A stretch of DNA of 22,081 nt, from positions 1-22,081 of the forward strand of contig JAWODV010000021.1 of NCBI GenBank assembly GCA_046483075.1, in the 5' to 3' direction. Of this stretch, positions 7,678-14,978 are shown in pieces (within the stretch, counting starts at the first letter, position 1; the number at the start of each line of letters is the position of its first letter). A program made the position numbers and the translations under genes. Source of the stretch: JASMTM01 sp046483075. GTDB lineage: Bacteria > Thermotogota > Thermotogae > Petrotogales > Kosmotogaceae. A model generated the notes under the pieces. It worked only from the letters and a program-made list of their open reading frames with translations, had not been told where the DNA came from and searched no databases.

Positions 7678-7686
7678 GGAGGAATT

Positions 7687-8232
7687 ATGACTTGGGATAA
7701 AACGCAACCCACTGATACAACGAAACTTAGAAACCTAGGTGTTGTAATAAGACCTAATTGGGAAGCCATTGAAAGCGCTGATGATACTTTTATTCCTCAT
7801 GCTTTAAATTTTACTGATAGAGACGCGGCAGGTTTAGCAAGTGATCCAACGGCTATTACTGATGCTATGATTGCTTATTCTAAACAAGATGCTGATGGTG
7901 ATCCTCAGTTATATGCTATTGATCCTTCTTCTGTAGTTACTAAGCTTACTGGAGGTAGCCAATCAGCAGCGGCAAAAGGTCATTTGCTTTTTCCAGGGGG
8001 AATTAAAATAAATTGGGGAAAGATTATTTCTACAGCCAATGTACCTAAGGAAGAAACTTTTGATTCTGCTTTTGATACTGCGGTATATTCAATTACTTTA
8101 ACTCCTCTTGCTGATCAGGGATCATCTAGAACAGCTGTAATAGATAGTGATACTCCCCCAGCTACTGACAAATTTTATATAAGATCAACTAATGCGGCTC
8201 TTATAGTTTATTATATTGCTATAGGTAAATAA
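7687..8232 (+). CDS. Small tail-fibre or tail-tip protein, 181 aa
   Basis: A 181-residue protein with an N-terminal anchor-like part (TTKLRNLGVVIRPNWEAIE) and a C-terminal domain of the type seen at fibre tips: LFPGGIKINWGKI (residues about 100-112), then alternating strands and a final YYIAIGK. That pattern resembles the gp53-like fibre C-terminal domain, which usually binds the host surface. AGGAGG lies five bases before ATG. It sits between adaptor and nozzle genes, so it may be a short fibre or needle-side tip of the tail. No catalytic motif is visible. Confidence 0.55.
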   Translation: MTWDKTQPTDTTKLRNLGVVIRPNWEAIESADDTFIPHALNFTDRDAAGLASDPTAITDAMIAYSKQDADGDPQLYAIDPSSVVTKLTGGSQSAAAKGHLLFPGGIKINWGKIISTANVPKEETFDSAFDTAVYSITLTPLADQGSSRTAVIDSDTPPATDKFYIRSTNAALIVYYIAIGK

Positions 8233-8241
8233 GAGGTAAAA

Positions 8242-10398
8242 ATGAGTTTAAAACCCATGCTAATAGCTCCTTTTCAAACAGGCTTGGAGACTGATATAGA
8301 CCCATGGCTAGCGCCTATGGATTCATTTCGAAAACTAAACAACATTCATATTAAGCGTGGAAATTTAGAAAAAAGAGAAGGTTATAGACCTTTTGGTTAT
8401 TTAATTCCTATGGGAGCAACGGTTAATATATCCGATATTACTCAAAGTAATCCTGGAGTCGTTACCACGGCTGGAGCACATGGGTATTCAACAGGTGATA
8501 AAGTTTTTATTAAATCTGTTGGTGGAATGTCCTCCTTAAATAATAAAATATATACCATAACTGTTACAGCTATAAATAAGTTCTCAATCAACTTAAACAC
8601 CACAAGTTTGAGTGCTTATACGGTAGGCGGTACTGTTGCTCTCACTTCTATTATTACCGATAGAGTAATGGGCATTACAAGATATGTGGAATCAGATGGA
8701 GCACAAACAACACTAGCATTTAATGCTAGAAGAGCATATAGATATAATACTTTTACAGACGCATTTGTTCAATTAGATGCAGGAGACATTTTTTCATCGG
8801 GGGAATATGATTATATTTGGGCTGCCAACTGGCAATCGGGAGGAGGAACAAATAGGCTCTATTTCACCAACGGAATTGCTGGGACGCCAGCAGCGCTACC
8901 TACAAGCGATGGAATACGTTATTATGATGGGACTACAGACACAAATAACACAGTCCAATTTTACCCTACTCTGTATGCAGGACCCCCTAAAAGGACATTG
9001 GTTGGAGCGAAACTTATTTTTAGTCTTGGACAAAGGCTAATTGTTCTAAATACTAATGAATTTGATGAATCTGCTACTAATAATTACCCGCAACGAGCTA
9101 GATGGTGCGCAAAGCAAGATCCTTCTAACTGGAATGATGTAATTGCAGGAGGGGGAGGATATACGGATGCTGCTACAGGAGATCAGATTGTTTCTGCAAG
9201 AGCATTACAAAACCAGATAATAGTATTTTTTACCAATTCTGTATGGACGTTAATACCTACTTCAGATCCTAATCGAGCTTTTAAATGGAAAAAACTAAAT
9301 AACTTTAGAGCTTGTGATGGAAGAATGGCTAGCATAGGGTATGATAAATATGTAGTTTCTTTTGGAATTAGAGGCATAACAGCTACTGATGGCGTTGAAA
9401 CAAGAAGAGTTGATAATAAGATTTCTGATTTTACTATTAATGATATTAATGTAAGCCAATTTGAAAAAGTATTTTGTGAAAAAAGTTATGCAAATAAGAG
9501 AACGTGGACACTTTACAATACTATTGAAACTACCGATGATGAAAATGATAGTGCTTTAATTCTAGATGAAGATTCGTCAGCATTTAATACTTATTCTATT
9601 AATTTAAATTGCTTAGGATACGGAAACTTTTCTAAAGATTTTGGATTAGATGACTTTACAGTTGAAAACGATTTAGATTTAGCATTAGATGATTTTAATG
9701 ATGAAGATTTCTTTTCTTATTTTTGGCAAGACGGACAGGAAACATTCTTAGGTGGCGATTTAAATGGTGGCATTTATATATTAGAAACAGATGGAGATGA
9801 TAATGGATCTTCTATCACTTCTACATTTTCTACTAATGCATGGAGTCCTTTCAAGGAAGAAGGCATCGAATCCCAATTAAATTATGTAGATTTTTATATC
9901 GACACTCATTTAAAGACAAAAGCTATTATTGATTTCTATAAAGATACAGCTACCTCTCCTTATTTAACTAAGACAATTGATTTTCTCCCAAACTTAGATT
10001 TTGTTTGTAAAATTACAGGAGCTACTATTACAGACCCTGTTAATGTTAGTGCGCCTTCGCACGGACTTTCTACAGGAGATATTATATATATCTACGGCGT
10101 AGAAGGAATGAATTCATTAAATAGCGGAGAAGAACAAGACGCGCATACTATTACTGTAGTTGATGAAAATAGTTTTACCATAGATGATTTAGACGGAACT
10201 TCTTTTGATACTTATTCAAGTGGTGGAAGTATTTATAAGAGAAAGTTCTATAAGACAAAAACGTGGAAAAGAGTTTATGGAGGAGGAATTGGATTTCAGC
10301 ACCGTATAAAACTTACTTCAGAAGGACAAGATAAACCTTTTAGGATTCTTGGATTAAAGCCTTATTTTAAACCCATCGGAAAGAGGGATAATAACTGA
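8242..10398 (+). CDS. Tail nozzle/hub-like protein with two FCCH-like modules
   Basis: A 718-residue structural protein. The start MSLKPMLIAPFQTGLETDIDPWLAP, then NNIHIKRGNLEKREGYRPFG, resembles large podovirus tail hub or tubular-B proteins that close the tail below the adaptor. The middle (residues about 140-480) reads as beta-propeller-like strands, with QNQIIVFFTNSVWTLIP near 320-335. Two copies of one beta module occur: residues about 61-133 and about 588-662, both with the pattern T.PGVV or VNVSA... G.STGD.. ... SLN. A related copy is in the protein at 5739. RBS is AGAGG. Its TGA stop lies just before the inserted IS-like region. A tail appendage or side-fibre identity is less likely at this size and order. 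Confidence 0.6.
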   Translation: MSLKPMLIAPFQTGLETDIDPWLAPMDSFRKLNNIHIKRGNLEKREGYRPFGYLIPMGATVNISDITQSNPGVVTTAGAHGYSTGDKVFIKSVGGMSSLNNKIYTITVTAINKFSINLNTTSLSAYTVGGTVALTSIITDRVMGITRYVESDGAQTTLAFNARRAYRYNTFTDAFVQLDAGDIFSSGEYDYIWAANWQSGGGTNRLYFTNGIAGTPAALPTSDGIRYYDGTTDTNNTVQFYPTLYAGPPKRTLVGAKLIFSLGQRLIVLNTNEFDESATNNYPQRARWCAKQDPSNWNDVIAGGGGYTDAATGDQIVSARALQNQIIVFFTNSVWTLIPTSDPNRAFKWKKLNNFRACDGRMASIGYDKYVVSFGIRGITATDGVETRRVDNKISDFTINDINVSQFEKVFCEKSYANKRTWTLYNTIETTDDENDSALILDEDSSAFNTYSINLNCLGYGNFSKDFGLDDFTVENDLDLALDDFNDEDFFSYFWQDGQETFLGGDLNGGIYILETDGDDNGSSITSTFSTNAWSPFKEEGIESQLNYVDFYIDTHLKTKAIIDFYKDTATSPYLTKTIDFLPNLDFVCKITGATITDPVNVSAPSHGLSTGDIIYIYGVEGMNSLNSGEEQDAHTITVVDENSFTIDDLDGTSFDTYSSGGSIYKRKFYKTKTWKRVYGGGIGFQHRIKLTSEGQDKPFRILGLKPYFKPIGKRDNN

Positions 10399-10740
10399 TC
10401 AACTACCCGTTCCTAAAGAAACGGGCTTGTAACTAGAGAAAAAACCATATGCACGAAGCGAGATTTAATATCTGTTACCTTAGCCTTATATCAAGGTTTT
10501 TGCCCTGTTCCTTGAGGCCGTTCCGCATGTTGACATCAGCGTGGGCACGCCTACCCGTCTTAGGGGACTACGGTTCGAGAGACATAATTGCAGCCCATAT
10601 TACGCAACCACCCAATTACTTAGATGTAGCAGACTCTCGAAAAGCAAGTAAATATTGTACTAAAACCGAGGAATTCAAGCAACAAAATAGGAGCGAGGTT
10701 TCCTCTCCTTCCTAAAGGAAAGGGTATCCACCTCGTCGAT
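10399..10740 (+). mobile_element. IS200/IS605-like remnant or non-autonomous element with omega-RNA-like 3' part
   Basis: These about 340 bases are clearly richer in GC and RNA structure than the surrounding genes and carry no convincing complete gene. The left end, CAACTACCC... GGGCTTGTAAC with a CCCGTT/AACGGG hairpin (10406-10425), looks like the terminal hairpins of IS200/IS605-family elements. The right end has a compound stem, CGAGGT 10694-10699 with ACCTCG 10730-10735, enclosing CCTTCC/GGAAAGG with a CTAAA loop, as in RNA ends downstream of tnpB. An 88-codon open frame at 10449-10715 may be a decayed tnpB 3' end but has no RuvC motif. It fills the tiny gap between two intact virion genes. 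Family recall is moderate; an unrelated structured leader RNA is the alternative. Confidence 0.4.
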
Positions 10741-10744
10741 AATT

Positions 10745-11284
10745 ATGAGTCTTTCTAACGAGATTAATTTGCCTCTTATAGAAAATTATGATGACAACAA
10801 AGCATACCAAAAGGATTTGGTATTTGAACTAAAGAATATGTATGAGGAAATTTCTCAAAATGTAAATGGATTTATTAGAAATAGTGCTGAAATTGATCAA
10901 GCCCAATGGGAGCCAACATTAGCAGGAACTGGTGGAGGAGATTTTATTTATGCATCTCAAATAGGATGGTCGGTAAGACAAGGGATTTTTACTTATATCT
11001 GGTTCGATATCAATTGGAGCTCAACAACAGCTACAGGTAATTTATATGTAGAATTACCTTATAAAGTTACTTTAAGCAATCAGATGCCATTTATGGGCGT
11101 CTTACAGCCTTCTTCGATTAATTTTGGAGCTGGCAATACAAATTTAGTTATTAATGCAATACCAAATACTTACCGTGGAGAAATATGGACTATTGGGTCG
11201 GGAGCGGCAACAGCAAATTTAACTGTGCCAGCTTCAGGACGATTAATAGGGTACATTCATTACATAGGAGTAGATGATGAATAA
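10745..11284 (+). CDS. Putative fibre or tail-associated structural protein, 179 aa
   Basis: A 179-residue protein with a short helical N-terminus (EINLPLIENYDDNKAYQKDLVFELKNMYEEISQ, here shown only in outline by residues 6-38) and a beta-rich rest. The segment WEPTLAGTGGGDFIYASQIG, then VRQGIFTYIWFDINWS, matches a small domain common in phage fibres and tail-associated proteins. It ends LIGYIHYIGVDDE. No strong ribosome-binding site lies within 12 bases of ATG; the nearest purine-rich site, AGGAAAGGG, is about 20 bases upstream and belongs to the IS-like right end. So insertion may have changed its translation. Its TAA overlaps the next gene's ATG region. Confidence 0.6.
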   Translation: MSLSNEINLPLIENYDDNKAYQKDLVFELKNMYEEISQNVNGFIRNSAEIDQAQWEPTLAGTGGGDFIYASQIGWSVRQGIFTYIWFDINWSSTTATGNLYVELPYKVTLSNQMPFMGVLQPSSINFGAGNTNLVINAIPNTYRGEIWTIGSGAATANLTVPASGRLIGYIHYIGVDDE

Positions 11285-11951
11285 AAATATAGATGAACTG
11301 AGATGGGTTCGAGTTTTTACTCCAGATCACATTCCTCATTATCTAATTGAACAAGTAGGGTATAGAGCATACTCTACAGAAGAATTCTTTAAATACCATC
11401 AAATAAATTGCTTAATGCAAACGGGTGATGGTGTAAAGCTAAATCCTTTTAATCATCTGTATGTATTAGCAGATAATGGAAATAAAGTTCAGGGAATGCT
11501 TTGGTTTAATGTTGATCCGTTATCAAAAGATATACTTATTCAAACATATAGTGTAGATAAAGCGTATTGGAATAAAGGACAAGCAATTAAAAAACTTGAA
11601 GAGCATATAAAACAAATAAGAATTAAAGCAAATTTAAATAAAATTTATTGGATTACCAATTATCCTAAGCATAGTATGAAATATGGCTTTAAACCATCAA
11701 AAAGTGTGCTAATGGAATATAACCCTAATGAGGAGGTAAAAAATGGGTCAGACGATGCTCGGAGGGGTCTCGCACAAGGGAAACGTGGGACTTCTGACTC
11801 CGGAACAACAAAACTACCTAAGTCAAGCGATGGGGGGGTTGAGCCAGATGGGACAACCGATGGACCCATCACAATTTCAGGACATGTTTCAACAGTCGTA
11901 TGTACAGCCAGCGACTCAGATGATGCAAAGGCAAATAGTTCCTGCGCTTAA
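11274..11951 (+). CDS. GNAT-type acetyltransferase with overprinted C-terminal extension
   Basis: A 225-residue protein. Residues about 10-150 read as a GNAT fold: strands VLADNGNKVQGMLWFNV, then DILIQTYSVDKAYWNKGQA with the Gly/Ala acetyl-CoA loop of motif A, a long helix, and the usual end YGFKPSKSVLMEYN. Such enzymes would transfer acetyl groups to an amine; the substrate is not known. Residues from about 157 on have no GNAT character and overlap the next gene in a +1-shifted frame for 209 bases. The original stop may have been lost, or the tail may be real dual coding. The start ATG overlaps the previous stop by 11 bases (a second ATG follows immediately). Its presence in a virion operon could mean modification of a structural protein, but that is inference. 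Confidence 0.6.
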   Translation: MMNKNIDELRWVRVFTPDHIPHYLIEQVGYRAYSTEEFFKYHQINCLMQTGDGVKLNPFNHLYVLADNGNKVQGMLWFNVDPLSKDILIQTYSVDKAYWNKGQAIKKLEEHIKQIRIKANLNKIYWITNYPKHSMKYGFKPSKSVLMEYNPNEEVKNGSDDARRGLAQGKRGTSDSGTTKLPKSSDGGVEPDGTTDGPITISGHVSTVVCTASDSDDAKANSSCA

Positions 11952-12219
11952 AGAGTCATATCTTGGAGAGGAAAGCGGATCATCAGCGCTTAATCAAGCG
12001 TTATCACAAAGCGCTACAGATTTAAGTAGTGCGCTGGGATCGCAATTAATGAACCAATACAATCTTGGACAACAAAGACAAATAGGTGCGTTAGGTCAAA
12101 TGGGTCAATTAGCTGGACAGAGAACATTTTCTCCTATGATTCATGAGCAGGAAGGGATTTTAGGAAATATTATAGATATGCTCGGACGTCTTGGTGGCGG
12201 CTGGTTAGGAGGCTTATAA
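11743..12219 (+). CDS. Gln-rich putative ejection (internal virion) protein, small
   Basis: A 158-residue protein rich in Gln, Met, Gly and Ser, with helices such as LTPEQQNYLSQAMGGLSQ and SALNQALSQSATDLSSALGSQL and a Gly-rich end (GRLGGGWLGGL). Composition, size and order before two larger Gln/Ala-rich proteins recall the small ejection protein of P22-type phages (gp7-like), which enters the host with the DNA. A perfect AGGAGGT lies at 11731-11737, inside the upstream GNAT frame. This frame is closed just upstream by TAA, so the start is firm. It overlaps the GNAT tail for 209 bases; a G7 run occurs within that overlap. Its TAA overlaps the next ATG (TAATG). Confidence 0.6.
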   Translation: MGQTMLGGVSHKGNVGLLTPEQQNYLSQAMGGLSQMGQPMDPSQFQDMFQQSYVQPATQMMQRQIVPALKESYLGEESGSSALNQALSQSATDLSSALGSQLMNQYNLGQQRQIGALGQMGQLAGQRTFSPMIHEQEGILGNIIDMLGRLGGGWLGGL

Positions 12220-13310
12220 TGAGTATTATTCATTTAAAATATGGATCTGGCTTAGGTAAAGGCTTAAGTTCTTTCGGACAAGCAGTTGGAGAAGCGCTAC
12301 AAAAACGTGCTGAGAAAACACAATTAGAAAAAATATTAAACCCTTCTCCTACTCAACAAGCACAAAATATAACAGAAGATGAAGGATTTAGACAAAATTT
12401 CCTTGATATGATTCAAAGTTATGAGAATGAGACAGGAAAAATGTTAACGCCAGATCAGATAGATGTGGCTTGGAATTCTTCTGTAAATCAAGCTAATGCA
12501 CAACAGGGAGCTCAACAGCCACAAGGGCAATATAATATGCAACAATTATCTGCAATTGCTCAAAAAAATCCTCAATTAGCTAGTATGATTCAACAAAATC
12601 AACTAGCTCAACAAAAGTCTTCTTTACAAGAAAAAAAGTTGGATTTTCAACAGAAATTAGCATACCAAAAAATGAATGAACCCTTAGTACAAAAATTGAA
12701 TGAAAGATTACAGAAAACGCAACAAACTGGATATGATTTCGAAAGATTAAATAATATTTTTACAGAGGATGCTAATAAATTACCTTCCGCTTGGACGGCC
12801 GCCATGATTGATTTGGAAGGACCATCTGGTCTTAGTAAACTAGCAAGAACACAAATTACTCCAGAAGCACAAGAAGTGATCAAGATTATTGTTAATCAAT
12901 TAAGAGGAGCGCGAGAAACATTTGGAGCACGTGTAACAAACTTTGAAGCAGACAAATACTTATTAGGTTTACCTGGGTTATTAAATAGTCCAGAAGGAAG
13001 AAAAGCTATATTACGTGATTTGCGTATCGTTAATAAGATAAATGAATTACATGATAAAGGAATTCTTGATGCCTTTAATTCTGGAGGAGGAACTAGTAAT
13101 ATTACATATTCTGAAGCAGCGCGTATAGCAAAAGAGAAAAATAAGCCTCAAATTGAGCAATTACGAGAAATGTATGCAAATCCAAAAAAACGAGATTTTT
13201 CTTCGGTACCTGATGCCTCTTTATTAAAAGGAGAAAAATTAATAGATGAAAGCACAGGCCAAGAATTTGTTTCAAATGGCATGGAATGGATTCCTATAAG
13301 AGGAGAATAA
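12219..13310 (+). CDS. Putative ejection (internal virion) protein, Gln-rich helical
   Basis: A 363-residue largely helical protein. Residues about 45-160 are rich in Gln, Asn, Ala and Met, as in phage proteins that cross from the head to the host during DNA entry. A coiled-coil stretch (QQNQLAQQKSSLQEKKLDFQ, near 132-151) is followed by helical segments with regular Leu spacing. The C-terminus ends in a small strand-rich tail (LIDESTGQEFVSNGMEWIPIR). ATG overlaps the previous TAA, so translation is coupled. No lytic-transglycosylase motif is seen. The function is inferred from composition and its place in the ejection cluster. Confidence 0.55.
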   Translation: MSIIHLKYGSGLGKGLSSFGQAVGEALQKRAEKTQLEKILNPSPTQQAQNITEDEGFRQNFLDMIQSYENETGKMLTPDQIDVAWNSSVNQANAQQGAQQPQGQYNMQQLSAIAQKNPQLASMIQQNQLAQQKSSLQEKKLDFQQKLAYQKMNEPLVQKLNERLQKTQQTGYDFERLNNIFTEDANKLPSAWTAAMIDLEGPSGLSKLARTQITPEAQEVIKIIVNQLRGARETFGARVTNFEADKYLLGLPGLLNSPEGRKAILRDLRIVNKINELHDKGILDAFNSGGGTSNITYSEAARIAKEKNKPQIEQLREMYANPKKRDFSSVPDASLLKGEKLIDESTGQEFVSNGMEWIPIRGE

Positions 13311-13312
13311 TT

Positions 13313-14662
13313 ATGTCGTATAAATTAATTTCTACACCAAGTGAAATGCAGACTTCTGTAGAGGAAACACAACCTGCTGTAAAAGCAAGAAGTCCTGCGT
13401 TGAATTTATTAGAAGGGCAAGCACATCAATTAGCAACTTCTGGTACAGCAGTTGGATCAAGTTTAGCTGGATTACCTGGAGATCTTTTATCTTTAGCAGA
13501 TAGATTTGTTGCTGGACCTCTTTCTGAAAAAATTACCGGAGCAAAAGCAAAACCATATGAAGAAACATTTATCGGAAAAACATTTCCAACATCTGAACAA
13601 ATTAAAAATAGCATACAAGAATCAATTCCATATACAAAGCCAAGAAATAAACTAGAAGAGTTTACAAATGATGTAGCATCTACTGCTGCTATTTTATTAA
13701 CTCCTGGTGGACAAGCAAAGATAGGAAGATTTTTAAAAACTAACAAAACGACAAGAGCTTTTTTTAAATCACTTGGTTCTCATGCTTTTGGTGAGGGGAT
13801 AAAAAATTTAACTGGATCGGAAGAAAAAGGTAATTATGCTACAATGGGTTCTTTATTATTAATGAGTCTATTAGATAGAAATGGAGCTTCAAGATATATA
13901 GGTAAATTATATAACAATGCTAAAAGTGCTTTAACTCAAGCTGGAAATCCAAGAGTAAATGCAAAACCTTTAGTTTCAAAATTACAATCTTTAAGAAATG
14001 ACTTAACTCAAGGAACATTAGCTCCAAGTGAAAAAGCAGTAGTAGAACAAATCGATAAAGTTCTATCTCACGTACAAGACGGAACAATTGGAGTTGAAAA
14101 TTTATGGGGCTCTTCTAGAAGTTTAAATGAGATAAAACAAGAAGTAATAAGAAGTGCTAAAAGTCAAACAGGTGGTTCAAGAGCAAAAAAGTTTTTCGGA
14201 AAAATAATTAATCATATCAATTCAGAATTAAATAAATATGCAGAACAAAATCCAAAATTCGGTGAACCTTTTAAAGCAGCTCAAGAAGGTTTTAGTACCA
14301 TAGCTAAATCAAATTTTATAAGCAATGCAGTCAAAAGATTATCAGGAATAGAAGTTAGAAATCCTGGGTTATTACATCTTTTTGGATCTGCTGGTGGTGC
14401 TGCTGGTGGAACAATGGCTGCTACAAAAGCAGCTGCAGGAACAGGATTTTTTAGTGCAGGAGCTGTTGCTGGATACCAAGCAATAAAAATGTTATATCGA
14501 GTAATGAAATCTCCAACATTAAGAAAATATTATTTTCAAGGATTAAAAGAAGCTTCCAAAGGAAATGTTACTCAGTTTGCGAATAAAGTAAACAGAATGG
14601 ATAAAATAATAGAAAAAGAAGATAAGGTTAAAAAACCGTATAAGATAGTAAAAAAAGATTAA
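13313..14662 (+). CDS. Putative DNA-ejection protein with C-terminal Gly/Ala hydrophobic region
   Basis: I chose the ATG at 13313 (MSYKLISTPSEMQ) because AGAGGAG lies just upstream; the frame is open to 13286 but that start has no such site and overlaps more of the previous gene. The protein is 449 residues. It has a hydrophobic Gly/Ala/Ser stretch near residues 40-65, a long helical middle, then another Gly/Ala-rich hydrophobic segment (about 350-395: FGSAGGAAGGTMAATKAAAG and more) and a very basic C-terminus. These features suit a protein that inserts into, or crosses, host membranes during genome delivery. It is the last plus-strand gene before the inverted island. Large internal virion or minor tail protein are the alternatives. 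Confidence 0.55.
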   Translation: MSYKLISTPSEMQTSVEETQPAVKARSPALNLLEGQAHQLATSGTAVGSSLAGLPGDLLSLADRFVAGPLSEKITGAKAKPYEETFIGKTFPTSEQIKNSIQESIPYTKPRNKLEEFTNDVASTAAILLTPGGQAKIGRFLKTNKTTRAFFKSLGSHAFGEGIKNLTGSEEKGNYATMGSLLLMSLLDRNGASRYIGKLYNNAKSALTQAGNPRVNAKPLVSKLQSLRNDLTQGTLAPSEKAVVEQIDKVLSHVQDGTIGVENLWGSSRSLNEIKQEVIRSAKSQTGGSRAKKFFGKIINHINSELNKYAEQNPKFGEPFKAAQEGFSTIAKSNFISNAVKRLSGIEVRNPGLLHLFGSAGGAAGGTMAATKAAAGTGFFSAGAVAGYQAIKMLYRVMKSPTLRKYYFQGLKEASKGNVTQFANKVNRMDKIIEKEDKVKKPYKIVKKD

Positions 14663-14733
14663 TAATATTCTTCTTTATTTTCTTCTGTACATAACATAAT
14701 TAAAATTAAAGATACTATATATAATATAATCAT
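14659..14733 (-). CDS. Possible small membrane peptide, 24 aa
   Basis: A 24-residue frame on the minus strand has an AGAGG site eight bases before ATG. It reads MIILYIVSLILIMLCTEENK then EEYY, a hydrophobic helix with a short acidic tail. It follows the 74-aa membrane protein and overlaps the convergent plus-strand stop by four bases. It may be a holin- or toxin-like small membrane peptide. Length alone makes chance possible in AT-rich DNA. Confidence 0.3.
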   Translation of the reverse strand: MIILYIVSLILIMLCTEENKEEYY

Positions 14734-14742
14734 ATCATTCCT

Positions 14743-14967
14743 CTATTTTTTAGTTAATATTATTTTTAAGTCTTCCAAAAATTTTGTTTGGTGTTTTTTA
14801 CTTTCAGATTCAATGGAACATAATCTTCCATGAAAATCTTTCATCTCTTGATAAATAGAAGTTTGAATATTGTCAGATTTACTACCCAAGTATAAAAATA
14901 ATGTGATCATAACAGCAATCACCGCAGCAAAACATCCAACTATTGTCATTAATGTTACTAAATCCAT
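14743..14967 (-). CDS. Small single-pass membrane protein with cytoplasmic coiled coil
   Basis: A 74-residue protein: membrane helix about residues 4-28 (LVTLMTIVGCFAAVIAVMIT and on), a short YLGSKSD turn, then a charged helix to the end. A perfect AAAGGAG site precedes ATG. The segment EMKDFHGRLCSIE looks, from memory, like small membrane proteins of environmental chlamydiae and a few other intracellular bacteria. It lies just downstream of the integrase on the same strand. A holin-like, phage-exclusion or membrane-anchoring role is possible; the sequence does not decide. Confidence 0.55.
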   Translation of the reverse strand: MDLVTLMTIVGCFAAVIAVMITLFLYLGSKSDNIQTSIYQEMKDFHGRLCSIESESKKHQTKFLEDLKIILTKK

Positions 14968-14978
14968 ATTATCTCCTT

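Noticed and set aside
10560..10590. GGTTCGAG resembling a tRNA T-loop
   Set aside because: No acceptor, D or anticodon stems can be drawn around it.
10449..10715. 88-aa open frame in the IS-like region
   Set aside because: No ribosome-binding site, no recognisable fold, lies in structured DNA; at best a decayed tnpB end.
13286..13312. Longer start for the 449-aa ejection protein
   Set aside because: The ATG at 13286 lacks a good ribosome-binding site and overlaps the previous gene; AGAGGAG points to 13313.
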